A stretch of 64,000 nt of DNA, taken from NCBI RefSeq assembly GCF_019565455.1, contig NZ_CP067377.1, positions 2,610,001 to 2,674,000 of the forward strand, written 5' to 3'. Source of the DNA: Flavobacterium oreochromis (GTDB lineage Bacteria; Bacteroidota; Bacteroidia; Flavobacteriales; Flavobacteriaceae). Positions within the stretch are counted from its first letter, which is position 1. The number at the start of each line of letters is the position of its first letter. The position numbers and the translations under genes were made by a program. The notes under the pieces are model-generated. The model was not told the origin of the DNA. It ran no database searches and saw nothing but the letters and a program-made list of their open reading frames with translations. This document shows positions 31,064 to 40,053 of this stretch, in pieces.

Positions 31064-32919
31064 TTAGGCTTTTTTTGTTTTACTTTGTTGGTTTTTTGCT
31101 TTTAACATTTCTTCTTTTGCTTTTAACATTTCTTCACGAGCCTTAATCATTTCTTCACGTGCTTTTAGCATTTCTTCTCGTGCTTTTTTCATTTCTGCTT
31201 CACTTTCTTTTTCATTCCAATTAAAGTTAAAGTTAAAATCTTCAGGCTTGATTTTTTCCATTTCAATTTTCATTTGATCCATTTCTGGACGCATATTGTT
31301 CATTTTGTCACGTAATTTCTTAAGTTGCTTTTGAGAATTAGATAAAGCATCTTTTGTTATTTTTTCTATTTCATTTGAATCAAATTTAAAAACATCTTCA
31401 TTGTTAAATTTTAAAACCATAGGGCCATCTTCATGGATGTTGAATTCAAAATTTCCATTAAAATCTTTTAACATTTTTTTGTATTCTTCAGAATCTGTTT
31501 CAATTTGTTTACCATCTATGATAACTTCAGGTTTGCCATTATTTTGTTTTTTTATAATTACACTTTTACTGTAATTTTTAATTGAGGGTTTGTTATCCCC
31601 TTTTTTATCAGACTTGGTTATTGCATCTGGAGTTTCTGGAGAAGGAATTTCTATTTCGTTAGTATCAGGTGCTAAGTTTTCCTCTTTGTCTAAAAAAGAG
31701 AAACCAAAGTTAGAATCTTCATTATTTGATTTATGTAAGTTTTTGACAATGTTTAGTTCGTTTGCTTTACCAAAACCTATTTTGTTTTTAGTCTTATGAA
31801 AATAAATAGGTTTAATAGGTTCATCTCCTTGAATATGAGTCATTCCTTTTTTTCCTTCAAGATCTTTATATTCTATTTTGATAGCGGTTATTTCTCCTTT
31901 TGTATTACGTTTAACTTTGGAAAATTTAATTGTAACACCAAATTTTTCTTTTGCAATTTTTGCATCATCTTTCATTTCCTGATCACTTGAGTTTTTGTCT
32001 GTAGTGATGTATAAACCACTAGAACTAGATTGAGTGATGTTTTTTTCTTGTGCAATAGTTTTTACTTGAAAAAATAATATAAAACTAACTAAGGCTGGAA
32101 TAATTAATACGTACTTCCAAGATTTCTTTTTTTCTGATTGGGATTGATTTAACATAACGATTCGATTTTTAATTAATGATGAGTTAAAATGGTTTGAAAT
32201 TGAAAAACAATTTCGTTGTGTAATTACTTTTAATAATGCTTTTTGATACTTAGTTTTATCTTTTAGAAATTTACTAGCTTTTTGATCAGCAATGTATTCT
32301 AAGTTTTGTGAGATGGCTTTTTTATAGAACCAAACGAATGGGTTGAACCAAAAAAAAGTGCAAAAAAGATGACTAATTAATAGGTCTATTGAGTGTTTGT
32401 CTTGACTATGAACTCTTTCGTGTAATAATATGCTTTGTAATTCATCTTCTGTGTAAAAATCAGAGTTGTAAACGATATAATTAAAAAATGAAAATGGTGC
32501 AATTTCTTGATCTAAATCTACTAATTTAAAAGAACCTCTTTTTAAAACTTCATTTTGCTTAAGGAGCTTATATAATGAAAAAAAACTAATAAGATATTTA
32601 ATTAATAAAAACAAAAAAACAAGAAGATAAAAAATGATAAAAATGAAAATCCAGTCTATTGATGGTGTTGCTGATGTTTGACTACTATTTATATGTTTTA
32701 TGGCTTGAAAAGCAGCTGCATTAGTTTTTATTTGCGTACTAATAAAGATGTATTTTCGAATAAAGAAGAGAGGTAAAATAATAGCTGTTGCTAGTCCAGT
32801 TAGTAAAAACCATCTATTACTACGAAAAAAGTTTCTTTGCTTACAAGAAAATAATAAGCAATGTAAAAAATAGCTATTAATAAGTTTACTTTAGCTACAT
32901 ATAGAATCAGCGCTTCCAT
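31064..32919 (-). CDS. M56 family (BlaR1-like) membrane metallopeptidase, one frameshift
   Basis: Zinc protease of the BlaR1/MecR1 peptidase family, 618 residues corrected. Membrane helices occupy the N-terminal ~125 residues. The zinc motif LLHERVHSQD (HExxH) follows, with NPFVWFYKKAISQNLEYIADQ, then another helix and a long extracytoplasmic or soluble tail. There is no penicillin-sensor domain. The tail ends in a seven-residue repeat KAREEML. The frame breaks in the A-run at 32825-32830; one more base gives ETFFRSNRWFLLTGLA. It starts 1 base after the blaI-type repressor stop and is its probable partner. Confidence 0.87.
31085..31200 (-). repeat. 21-bp tandem repeat encoding KAREEML units
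   Basis: Five near-identical 21-bp units in the 3' end of the M56 gene encode K-A-(R/K)-E-E-M-(L/I), the last one degenerating to KAKNQQS. The heptad spacing predicts a continuous charged alpha-helix. Confidence 0.8.
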
Positions 32920-32920
32920 A

Positions 32921-33280
32921 TTATTTTTTGTTTTCTATTAATTCTAAAATTTCTCTGAGTTCTGCTGCCGAAATTTTTTCCTCTTCTGCAAAAAAAGAAA
33001 CTACATTTTTATATGAGTTGTTAAAGTAGTGTTCGATGGCATTATTAAAAATTTTTTTTCTATAGTCTTTTAAGCTAATGATAGGATGGTACTGATGTGT
33101 GTTTCCAAAAATATTATGTCCTACATATCCTTTATCTTCTAAATTTCGAATAATTGTAGATAATGTATTATAATGGGGAGTCTCATCTTTTATTTCAGCC
33201 ATTACGTCTTTTACAAAAGCATTTTCAAGCTTCCATAAGATTTGCATGATTTCTTCTTCTTTGTTCGTTAACTTTTGCAT
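32921..33280 (-). CDS. BlaI/MecI/CopY family transcriptional repressor
   Basis: Winged-helix repressor of 119 residues. LTNKEEEIMQILWKLENAFVKDV and HYNTLSTIIRNLEDKGYV are the conserved BlaI DNA-binding core. The C-terminal helices serve for dimerisation and would be the cleavage target of the M56 protease encoded next. The pair probably senses a signal through the membrane protease and derepresses itself; what the signal is cannot be told, since no beta-lactamase gene lies nearby. A promoter with overlapping dyads is at 33315-33369. Confidence 0.93.
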   Translation of the reverse strand: MQKLTNKEEEIMQILWKLENAFVKDVMAEIKDETPHYNTLSTIIRNLEDKGYVGHNIFGNTHQYHPIISLKDYRKKIFNNAIEHYFNNSYKNVVSFFAEEEKISAAELREILELIENKK

Positions 33281-33314
33281 AGTTAAATAGTTTCTTATAC
33301 TTTTTTGATTGTAA

Positions 33315-33369
33315 CAAATCTAAAACTATGTTTTTAGTTAAACAACTGTTTTTGTAGTTGTTTAACTAA
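33315..33369 (-). promoter_or_regulatory. Promoter with overlapping candidate BlaI operators
   Basis: On the minus strand TTG (33345-33343) and TAGATTTG (33322-33315) are separated by 20 bases, a good -33/-7 pair. The spacer holds AACTA-N6-TAGTT (33324-33339), and a 14-bp perfect dyad TTAGTTAAACAACT/AGTTGTTTAACTAA (33334-33347 and 33356-33369) covers the -33 box. There is no U-tract, so a terminator is unlikely. Binding by the adjacent BlaI protein is inference. Confidence 0.65.
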
Positions 33370-33400
33370 AGTTTAAGGTAATTTTAAGAAAAAAGCTAAA

Positions 33401-34603
33401 TTAAATAGTTTCTTTTTGTAATAAATTATAAGTAAGTATACAGAGTAGGGTAGCAAGAATTCCTAAAGCCCCCATCGTTAACCAATTTGTACTATAGCCA
33501 AAATAATTAATTATTGACATTCCTATTTTTGCACTTAGAATATGAGCTGCACTAAAACTCATACTAAAAATTGCCATATATTTTCCCTCATGCCCTTTAG
33601 TTGCTCGACTCATTGCAAAAGAGTTTGAAAAGGGAAAGGCAAACATTTCTCCTAGGGACATTAGGATCATCATAAATATTAATATAGGACTCCACGAGAA
33701 AAAAAAGAGTATAAGCATAGCTGATGACATCATTAGTGCACCTGTTGTAATCACTTTTATTTTATTGATTTTTTTTCTTTCAACATAACTAACAATAGGC
33801 ATTTCTAAGAAAAATATAATTAATCCGTTAAGCATCAGAAGTAATCCTGATTGAAATTCACTTAAATTAAACTCAATTTTATGGTAGAGTGGGAGAGTAG
33901 TGAAAAGTTGGAAAAACAATATTCCTGTGAGCATACAAGAAAATAAGAAAAATGGAGTCATTAAATACATGAGTGGTTAATAGCGTTTTTTCTTTTGTAA
34001 CTGCTAACTTATTGTTTTTGATTTTAACAAAATATCTGAAGATACTAATAGCAAGTATGCAAGTAGCACCGTCAACCCAAAAAGACCTTTATAACCTATC
34101 CCTATAATAATTAATCCTCCAATGGCTGGACCTAATGCAAAACCTAGATTGATGGCTAACCGAATTAATGTTAATGCCCTTGTTCTATTTTCTTTAGTAG
34201 CAAATGTGTTTAAGGACACAAACATGGCGGGTCTATACATATCTGCTATGACCATGATTATAAAAATGCCTAAGCATAATCCAATAAAAGAAGTAATGAA
34301 TTGTAATATTAAAAAGCATATACCGCTTGTTAGTAAGCTGAAAAGCATTACTTTGTAAAAGCCAATTTTGTCAGAAAGTTTTCCTCCTAGCCATGATCCT
34401 GTCATAGAACCAATTCCAAAGCTGACTAAGATCCAGCTTATTTGGTTGTAGTTAAAATGTAAATCTTCTTTTAGATATTTAGATAAAAATGGCAGAACCA
34501 TTGTTCCTGCTCGATTAATGAAGGTAATGAAGGTTAAAATCCAAATTTCTTTTGAAAAGCCTTTGAAGCTATTAAAATAACGAATGATCCCAGATTTGAG
34601 CAT
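33401..34603 (-). CDS. MFS transporter (DHA1-like), two frame lesions
   Basis: Twelve-helix major facilitator, about 400 residues if rejoined. GSMTGSWLGGKLSDKIGFYKVM (about 67-88) carries the MFS loop 2-3 motif. Two in-frame stops separate the halves. In the intervening stretch a different frame reads KNNKLAVTKEKTLLTTHVFND without stops, so a base is missing in the run at 34015-34019 and a second compensating change is needed near 33930-33960. The first is homopolymeric and the second is not obviously so; a true pseudogene is possible here. Substrate unknown. Confidence 0.78.
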
Positions 34604-34682
34604 GGTAAAATAATAATAACAAAAATACTAAATGAAGAATGAAAAATATTAGTAATTATGAATATTTGTTTAATTTTAAAAA

Positions 34683-35285
34683 ATGAAAAAGATAGTATTG
34701 ATTAGCACTCTTTTATTTGTTTTAAAATTTTTTGGACAAAATAATACGCTTCAAAAAAAAGCATATGAGTTTCAACAACAATTAAATAAAGAGTTTTTGG
34801 ATAGTGTAAGTTCTCCTTTAGAGAGGTCTGATTTTAAGAAATTTAAAAGTTTAAATTTTTTCCCTATAAATGATAAATATATCGTGAAAGCAAATTTTTT
34901 TCCTATAAATGAGGGAAGGATATTTGAAATGACCACTACAACAGATCGTAGGGTGAAATATAAAGTTTATGGAGTATTACGCTTTGAAATTGATGGAGTT
35001 AAGGAAGAATTATTTGTATATCAAAATCTAGAGTTGATGCGTAGAAAAGGATTTGAAGATTATTTGTTTTTACCATTTAAAGATAAAACAAATGGTATAA
35101 TGACTTATGGTGGTGGAAGATATTTAGAAATGCGTATTCCTAAAACTCAATTCGTATTGCTTGATTTTAACCAAGCCTACAATCCCTATTGTGCTTATAA
35201 TGAAAAATATTCATGTCCTTTAGTACCTTATGAAAATACCTTGTCTGTTGCTATTCCTGCGGGAGTAAAAAAATTTCATGACTAA
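34683..35285 (+). CDS. DUF1684 domain protein
   Basis: Exported protein of 200 residues with an N-terminal signal peptide (about 1-19). The family core is plain: SPLERSDFKKFKSLNFFPI, then LFLPFKDKTNGIMTYGGGRYLE, and LDFNQAYNPYCAYNEKYSCPL with two conserved cysteines. The biochemical role of DUF1684 is not known. It is the first of a co-directional set with a TatD-like nuclease 2 bases downstream and tcdA after that. Confidence 0.88.
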   Translation: MKKIVLISTLLFVLKFFGQNNTLQKKAYEFQQQLNKEFLDSVSSPLERSDFKKFKSLNFFPINDKYIVKANFFPINEGRIFEMTTTTDRRVKYKVYGVLRFEIDGVKEELFVYQNLELMRRKGFEDYLFLPFKDKTNGIMTYGGGRYLEMRIPKTQFVLLDFNQAYNPYCAYNEKYSCPLVPYENTLSVAIPAGVKKFHD

Positions 35286-35287
35286 TA

Positions 35288-35923
35288 ATGAAGTATAATT
35301 TGCACACACATTCGTTTAAAGATCAACTAGAGGTATTAGAAGTAGTGAATCAGTATCCTTTAGAATTCAATGAAGATATTCCCTATTTTTCTATAGGTAC
35401 ACATCCGTGGTATATAAAAGAAGATCTTATTGATCAAGAGTTAAAAATTATAGAAGATAAACTATTGTTAAAAAAATGTTTAGCATTAGGTGAATGTGGA
35501 TTAGATAAAAGAATAGATGTTAAGTTTGATCTTCAACTTGAAGTATTTGAAAAGCAGTTAGAACTTGCAAAAAAATATAAAAAACCCTTAATTTTGCACT
35601 GTGTTTCAGCTTTTCAAGAAATCATTAGTTTGAAAAAAACAATGAAAATAGAGGAACCTATTATAATACATGGCTTTTCTAAGAATATACAAGTTGCAAA
35701 AAGTTTATTAGATAATGGGTTTTATCTTTCTTTTGGTAAATATTTAATTCGGAATCCTGAATTAGCATCAGTATTTCGTTATGTGCCAGATGATCGTTTT
35801 TTTTTAGAAACAGATATGATAGAAGAAACTATTAACGAGGTATATGAAAAAGCTTCAAAAATTAAAAATAAAAATGTAGAAGCATTGATTGAAGCTAATT
35901 TTATAAAAGTGTTCCAAATTTAA
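35288..35923 (+). CDS. TatD family metal-dependent hydrolase
   Basis: Amidohydrolase-fold protein of 211 residues, shorter than the usual ~255-residue TatD DNases. Metal ligands visible are N-terminal NLHTHS, the central Glu in ALGECGLDKR, LHCVSAF and the C-terminal ETD (FFLETDM). Likely a 3'-5' exonuclease or related phosphoesterase. It follows the DUF1684 stop by 2 bases and precedes tcdA by 18, suggesting one transcript. Confidence 0.88.
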   Translation: MKYNLHTHSFKDQLEVLEVVNQYPLEFNEDIPYFSIGTHPWYIKEDLIDQELKIIEDKLLLKKCLALGECGLDKRIDVKFDLQLEVFEKQLELAKKYKKPLILHCVSAFQEIISLKKTMKIEEPIIIHGFSKNIQVAKSLLDNGFYLSFGKYLIRNPELASVFRYVPDDRFFLETDMIEETINEVYEKASKIKNKNVEALIEANFIKVFQI

Positions 35924-35941
35924 TTAATATATATAAAAAAA

Positions 35942-36658
35942 ATGGCAGTTTGGCAGGAAAGAGCGGAGTTATTATTTAAAACAGAAGGCTTAGAAAAATT
36001 AAAAAATTCCAACGTTTTAATTGTAGGAATGGGAGGGGTAGGATCATTTGCAGCAGAGTTTGTGGCCCGTGCTGGTGTAGGTAAAATGACTATAGTTGAT
36101 GGAGATGTAGTTGATATTACAAATATTAATAGACAATTACCCGCTTTGCATTCTACAGTGGGGTTGCCTAAGGTACAGTTAATGGCAGCACGTATTAAGG
36201 ATATAAATCCGGAAATAGATCTTACGGTTATTGAAGAATTTCTTTCACCAGAGAGAGCGTATGAGCTTGTTACAAACGATTTTGATTATGTTATGGATTG
36301 TATTGATAGTGTTACTCCAAAGCTAAATCTTATCATTGCAGCTAAAAAGAAAAAAGTTAAGATAATTAGTAATATGGGTGCAGGGGGTAAATTTGAGGCA
36401 GAGAAAGTATGTGTTAAAGATATCAGCAAGACAGATTATTGTCCATTAGCAAAACAGGTTCGTAAAAGATTAAAAGCAGAAGGAATTTCAGGAGGAGTAA
36501 AAGTAGTTTATTCATCTGAAAGACCTGATTATTCTAGTGTGAAAATGACGGATGGATCCAATTTTAAAAAATCATTTTATGGAACGAATAGTTGGATGCC
36601 CGCTTTATTTGGTTTGCATGCAGCAGAAAAAGTTATTAGAGATTTGTTGAGAAAATAA
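35942..36658 (+). CDS. tcdA: tRNA threonylcarbamoyladenosine dehydratase
   Basis: ThiF/E1-like ATPase of 238 residues that cyclises t6A37 of tRNA to ct6A. The nucleotide-binding GMGGVGSFAAEFVARAG (about 29-45) is followed by DGDVVDITNINRQLPA and YVMDCIDSV. MGAGGKFEAEKVCVKDISKTDYCPL holds the TcdA-specific cysteines. It is last in the DUF1684-tatD-tcdA group and ends at a bidirectional terminator. Confidence 0.94.
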   Translation: MAVWQERAELLFKTEGLEKLKNSNVLIVGMGGVGSFAAEFVARAGVGKMTIVDGDVVDITNINRQLPALHSTVGLPKVQLMAARIKDINPEIDLTVIEEFLSPERAYELVTNDFDYVMDCIDSVTPKLNLIIAAKKKKVKIISNMGAGGKFEAEKVCVKDISKTDYCPLAKQVRKRLKAEGISGGVKVVYSSERPDYSSVKMTDGSNFKKSFYGTNSWMPALFGLHAAEKVIRDLLRK

Positions 36659-36690
36659 AAAAATCCGCTTTATTTCAGCGGATTTTCATG
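36657..36690. terminator. Bidirectional terminator between tcdA and the SRPBCC gene
   Basis: Perfect stem AAAATCCGCT (36660-36669) / AGCGGATTTT (36677-36686). The stem overlaps the last codons of the convergent gene on the minus strand. Confidence 0.85.
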
Positions 36691-37690
36691 GCTATCATTG
36701 ACGATTTTAACTGTATCTTTTTTTACAGGGTTCGCTTTGATAGCTATTTTTATTGGTCTTACAGGAATATAAATTTCAGTTATCCAAGAAGAAGTAGATG
36801 AAGCTGTTGTAATGTTTTTTGTTAAAATTTCAATTTCTCGGTATTTATCACTTTGTTCTAATTTATTTTTTTTCATAAAAGCATAAATCTTAGGTAGAGC
36901 TTTTACTAAATGAATATAGTTTCCTTTTACAGTTGCTTTCACAGTGCTTGAAGGATTAATTTGACCACTTAAAATATCACTATCACTACTTGTGTATATT
37001 TTCTTTTTACAGGGATAGCAATTGAGTATTTAAATTTATTTTGCAAACTATCCTTGGCATGGTAAACAATAAACGGATCACCATTAGTAGTTGTATTCGT
37101 ACTGGTTAGTATTTTTTGCAGTTTAGGAACAAAATGCTTAATCATTAGCGGAATCTGTTCCTTTTTGAAATTACAGGGCGTTGTATGTAATAAAGAGTGT
37201 CTCTTTTAACAAAGCCATCTAGTTTTATGTTAAAGCTATTAATTTCTCTTGTTAAAGTTGTATTTACAAAATTTAAAGCAGATTCAAAACGATCTTCAAA
37301 ATCATTTTTAACCCCTTTTCCTATGATGCTAAGAAATTTATCTTTAAAAGTTAGTTCGCCCTTAGTAGACCAAATGGTCTTTGTTTTATTTTTTAAAGTA
37401 TCCTGAAAATTTAAAACTAATTCATTCTTTACGCCATTCAATATGATCTCCTGAGTTATAGACTCATTAGGGATTTTTTTAGTTTGAATGATCTGATATT
37501 TTTCGTCTTTCCAAGGATTTATAGAATCCCAATTAGCACGATCGCTCATGTATTTAAAAGCAATTTCCTTAGAAACATCAATTAATTTTTCATGTTGTAT
37601 CGTATATTTTCCATCTTTTGTGGCTACAAATACAGCTATAGTTCCTGTAAGTAATAGCGCTAATAAGAATAAGTATTTAGCTACCTTCAT
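36670..37690 (-). CDS. SRPBCC family protein with C-terminal effector-binding-like domain, two frameshifts
   Basis: About 340 residues after correction. A single N-terminal membrane segment (about 6-24) precedes a START/SRPBCC-type domain (KLIDVSKEIAFKYMSDRANWDSINPW...), and the rest (QIPLMIKHFVPKLQK..., IHLVKALPKIYAFMKKN..., TEIYIPVRP) resembles GyrI-like effector-binding domains. Two A-runs are one base short (37162-37166 and 37004-37008); correcting both gives one open frame. Function unknown. Its end overlaps the terminator stem shared with tcdA. Confidence 0.75.
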
Positions 37691-37746
37691 GGTCTTAAGT
37701 GTAAACTCACGTAAAGCTATAAAAAAATGTTAAAAATGCAAATTTC

Positions 37747-37938
37747 TTATTGATTTTTCAATATTGTCTTTATGAAAAATAAAATTCCTATAAAAATTAA
37801 AAAAGAGATCAGTATCCAAAAACTGCCTTTGTAATGTAATTTGTGTAAATTTATATCTTTTCTGTAAGAAAAGATCATTAATATGACAAAACAAATAAAA
37901 AACGAAATTGCAAATAAAATTTGACCTTGACTAAACAT
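37747..37938 (-). CDS. Small conserved-type membrane protein
   Basis: A 63-residue protein with two hydrophobic helices (about 6-24 and 39-58) joined by a basic loop FSYRKDINLHKLHYKG. The layout is common among short uncharacterised proteins of Flavobacteriia. No function can be given. It lies between the SRPBCC and MazG-like genes. Confidence 0.7.
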   Translation of the reverse strand: MFSQGQILFAISFFICFVILMIFSYRKDINLHKLHYKGSFWILISFLIFIGILFFIKTILKNQ

Positions 37939-38029
37939 AGTTTTTTTACCGCAAAATTAAGTATTAGTATTGGTATATTCTTATTTTCAATCTTTTAATT
38001 AATGTATAAATACTCATAATTCTATAAAA

Positions 38030-38413
38030 ATGAAAAAACAACTCGAATCAGTCCGTATATTTCATCAAACTTTCGGTTTAGGAGTAAAAGAATTTCCAGT
38101 AGCAGATTTAGGAAATGACTTGAACCAGCTCCGTTTTAACTTGATGAAAGAAGAAAATGAAGAATATTTAGAAGCAGTTAAAAACAATAATTTAGTAGAG
38201 GTAGCAGATGCTTTAGGTGATATGTTATATATATTGTGTGGTACTATTTTAGAGCATGGATTGCAAGAAAAAATAGAAGAAGTATTTGAAGAAATTCAAA
38301 AAAGTAATATGAGTAAGTTAGGAGCAGATGGAATACCTATTTATCGCGAAGACGGAAAAGTCTTGAAAGGGCCTAATTATTTTAAACCTAACATAGAAAA
38401 AATTGTACTCTAA
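38030..38413 (+). CDS. MazG-like nucleoside triphosphate pyrophosphohydrolase
   Basis: All-alpha NTP pyrophosphatase of 127 residues. LMKEENEEYLEAVKNNNLVEVADALGDMLYIL (about 38-69) has the EExxE...ExxD metal-binding pattern of the MazG/HisE superfamily. It likely clears non-canonical or excess nucleotides. A C-terminal GADGIPIYREDGKVLKGPNY is shared by the phosphoribosyl-ATP pyrophosphohydrolase-like subgroup; there are no his genes nearby, so HisE is not claimed. Confidence 0.87.
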   Translation: MKKQLESVRIFHQTFGLGVKEFPVADLGNDLNQLRFNLMKEENEEYLEAVKNNNLVEVADALGDMLYILCGTILEHGLQEKIEEVFEEIQKSNMSKLGADGIPIYREDGKVLKGPNYFKPNIEKIVL

Positions 38414-38420
38414 TTATATA

Positions 38421-38482
38421 AATAGAGTCTGTCTAAAGTTCAGGAAGGGGCATATACTATTCCAGTTTAGGCGGACTCTATT
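38421..38482. repeat. 62-base inverted repeat between convergent genes
   Basis: Arms AATAGAGTC (38421-38429) / GACTCTATT (38474-38482) and CTAAA/TTTAG just inside, separated by TGT and GCG. There is no U-tract. It may end both mazG-like and hutI transcripts, or be a small mobile-element remnant, since its ends read GAGTCTGTCTAAA. Confidence 0.6.
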
Positions 38483-38506
38483 CACATGAGATTGTAAAAA
38501 AAGTTG

Positions 38507-39745
38507 TTATTCTATTATTTGGCCTTCTATAATTATTTGTTCAATCAGATTACTGCCAAAGGCATATGGTAATTGGTAATAAGTAGGTATTTCTTTAGTT
38601 ATAATAAGATTTGCCACTTTACCTTTTGTTATGCTTCCGTGTGTTTCACTTATCCCCATTGCATATGCTCCGTTTAGAGTAGCTGCATTAATGGCTTCTT
38701 CAGGAGTCATCTTCATTTTAATACAGGCTGTAGCAACTACAAAATTCATATTTCCAGAAGGAGTAGTTCCTGGATTAAAATCTGTTGCTAGAGCTAAAGG
38801 TAGACCTGCTTCTATCATTTTTCTAGCAGGTGTATAAGGAATGCTGATAAAATAGGAGCAACTTGGTAAGGCCACAGGCATAGTATCTGAATTTTTTAAT
38901 ATTTCAATATCATGATCTGTTACAATTTCTAAATGATCAACACTAAGGGCTTGGTGTTTTACGCAAGCTTCTATACCATTAATAGCAGTAAATTGATTAA
39001 CATGTATTTTTGCTCGTAAACCATATGCTTGACCCGCTTTCATAATACGTTCTGTTTCTTCAACAGAAAAGTAACCTGTTTCTAAAAAAGCATCGATATA
39101 ATCTGCTAAATTTTCTTTAGCAATTTTAGGAAGCATTTCGTTTATTATTAAATCTATATACGCATTATGATTTTCTTTGTATATAGAAGGAAAAGCATGA
39201 GCTCCTAAAAATGTAGTCTTAATTTTAATTGGGTAGGCTTTTGCTAATTTTTTAATTACGCGTAGCATTTTTAGTTCTCCTTCAACTGTCAGTCCATAAC
39301 CTGATTTTATTTCAATAGCCCCTGTACCTTGTTTAATAACTTCTTCTAATCTAACTTTTGATTCTTCAAAAATTTCTTCTTCTGAACTTTCATTTAGTTT
39401 TTTTGCAGAGTTTAGAATTCCTCCTCCTTTTTGAGCAATTTCTTCATATGAAAGACCATTAATACGATCTACAAATTCTTGTACTCTGTTACCAGCATAT
39501 ACAAGATGTGTATGACTATCACACCAAGTTGGTAAAACAACTTTTCCTTTAGCATCTATGACTTGTGCGTCCAAATTTTTTGGAAAATTATCCATAGAGC
39601 CAAAATCAGAAATCAGATTGTCTTCAATTAATAGATACGCATTTTCTATTTTAGGAAGTTCGGCCATTTCTTTTCCAGAAACTTTTAAAATAGACGGTTC
39701 TCTTATTTGTAGTAATTCTCTTATGTTTATGATTAATTTTTTCAT
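38507..39745 (-). CDS. hutI: Imidazolonepropionase
   Basis: Third enzyme of histidine degradation, opening imidazolone propionate to formiminoglutamate; 412 residues, normal. Metal-site SHTHLVYAGNRVQEF (about 77-91), the catalytic region IEIKSGYGL, IHVNQF, SVDHLE and ATDFNPGTTPSGNM are all present. hutG lies 16 kb away at 55.7 kb, so the pathway is split; hutH and hutU are not in the window. Confidence 0.96.
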   Translation of the reverse strand: MKKLIINIRELLQIREPSILKVSGKEMAELPKIENAYLLIEDNLISDFGSMDNFPKNLDAQVIDAKGKVVLPTWCDSHTHLVYAGNRVQEFVDRINGLSYEEIAQKGGGILNSAKKLNESSEEEIFEESKVRLEEVIKQGTGAIEIKSGYGLTVEGELKMLRVIKKLAKAYPIKIKTTFLGAHAFPSIYKENHNAYIDLIINEMLPKIAKENLADYIDAFLETGYFSVEETERIMKAGQAYGLRAKIHVNQFTAINGIEACVKHQALSVDHLEIVTDHDIEILKNSDTMPVALPSCSYFISIPYTPARKMIEAGLPLALATDFNPGTTPSGNMNFVVATACIKMKMTPEEAINAATLNGAYAMGISETHGSITKGKVANLIITKEIPTYYQLPYAFGSNLIEQIIIEGQIIE

Positions 39746-40053
39746 TGTAATTAAAAAAATATTACCGCTAAAGTACTTTGTTTTATAGTATTCAACAAAA
39801 AAACTTGATTTTTAAAAAAAATAGGAATAAAATACAATTGTTTTTTTAGTAGATATTTTGTTAAATTAGTGTGTTTATTTTTGAAAATACTTCTTTTTAA
39901 TGTTTTTTTGTTTGTATAAAAAAGACTTAAATTTAAATTGTTTTCATAAAAATTGAGGTTAGTTATTTAAAGCAGAAAAGCTGTTAAATTCTTTTTAATG
40001 GCTTTTTTATTTTTTATACTATACATTTGTGTTATACAAAAAGTAAATTGATC
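39746..40053. other. Intergenic/leader region before corA
   Basis: About 300 bases of extremely AT-rich DNA between divergent hutI and corA. No reading frame is visible. It contains an isolated plus-strand hairpin terminator at 39976-40008. Confidence 0.5.
39976..40008 (+). terminator. Intrinsic terminator-like hairpin in the corA leader
   Basis: AAAAGCTGTTAAA and TTTAATGGCTTTT form a 13-bp stem with two G-U pairs and a 5-base loop, followed by T-rich sequence. No gene on the plus strand ends before it, so it could be an attenuator for corA or the end of a small RNA. Confidence 0.55.

Noticed and set aside
38030..38413. HisE (phosphoribosyl-ATP pyrophosphatase)
   Set aside because: The metal-binding pattern is shared by all MazG-type enzymes and there are no histidine biosynthesis genes nearby.
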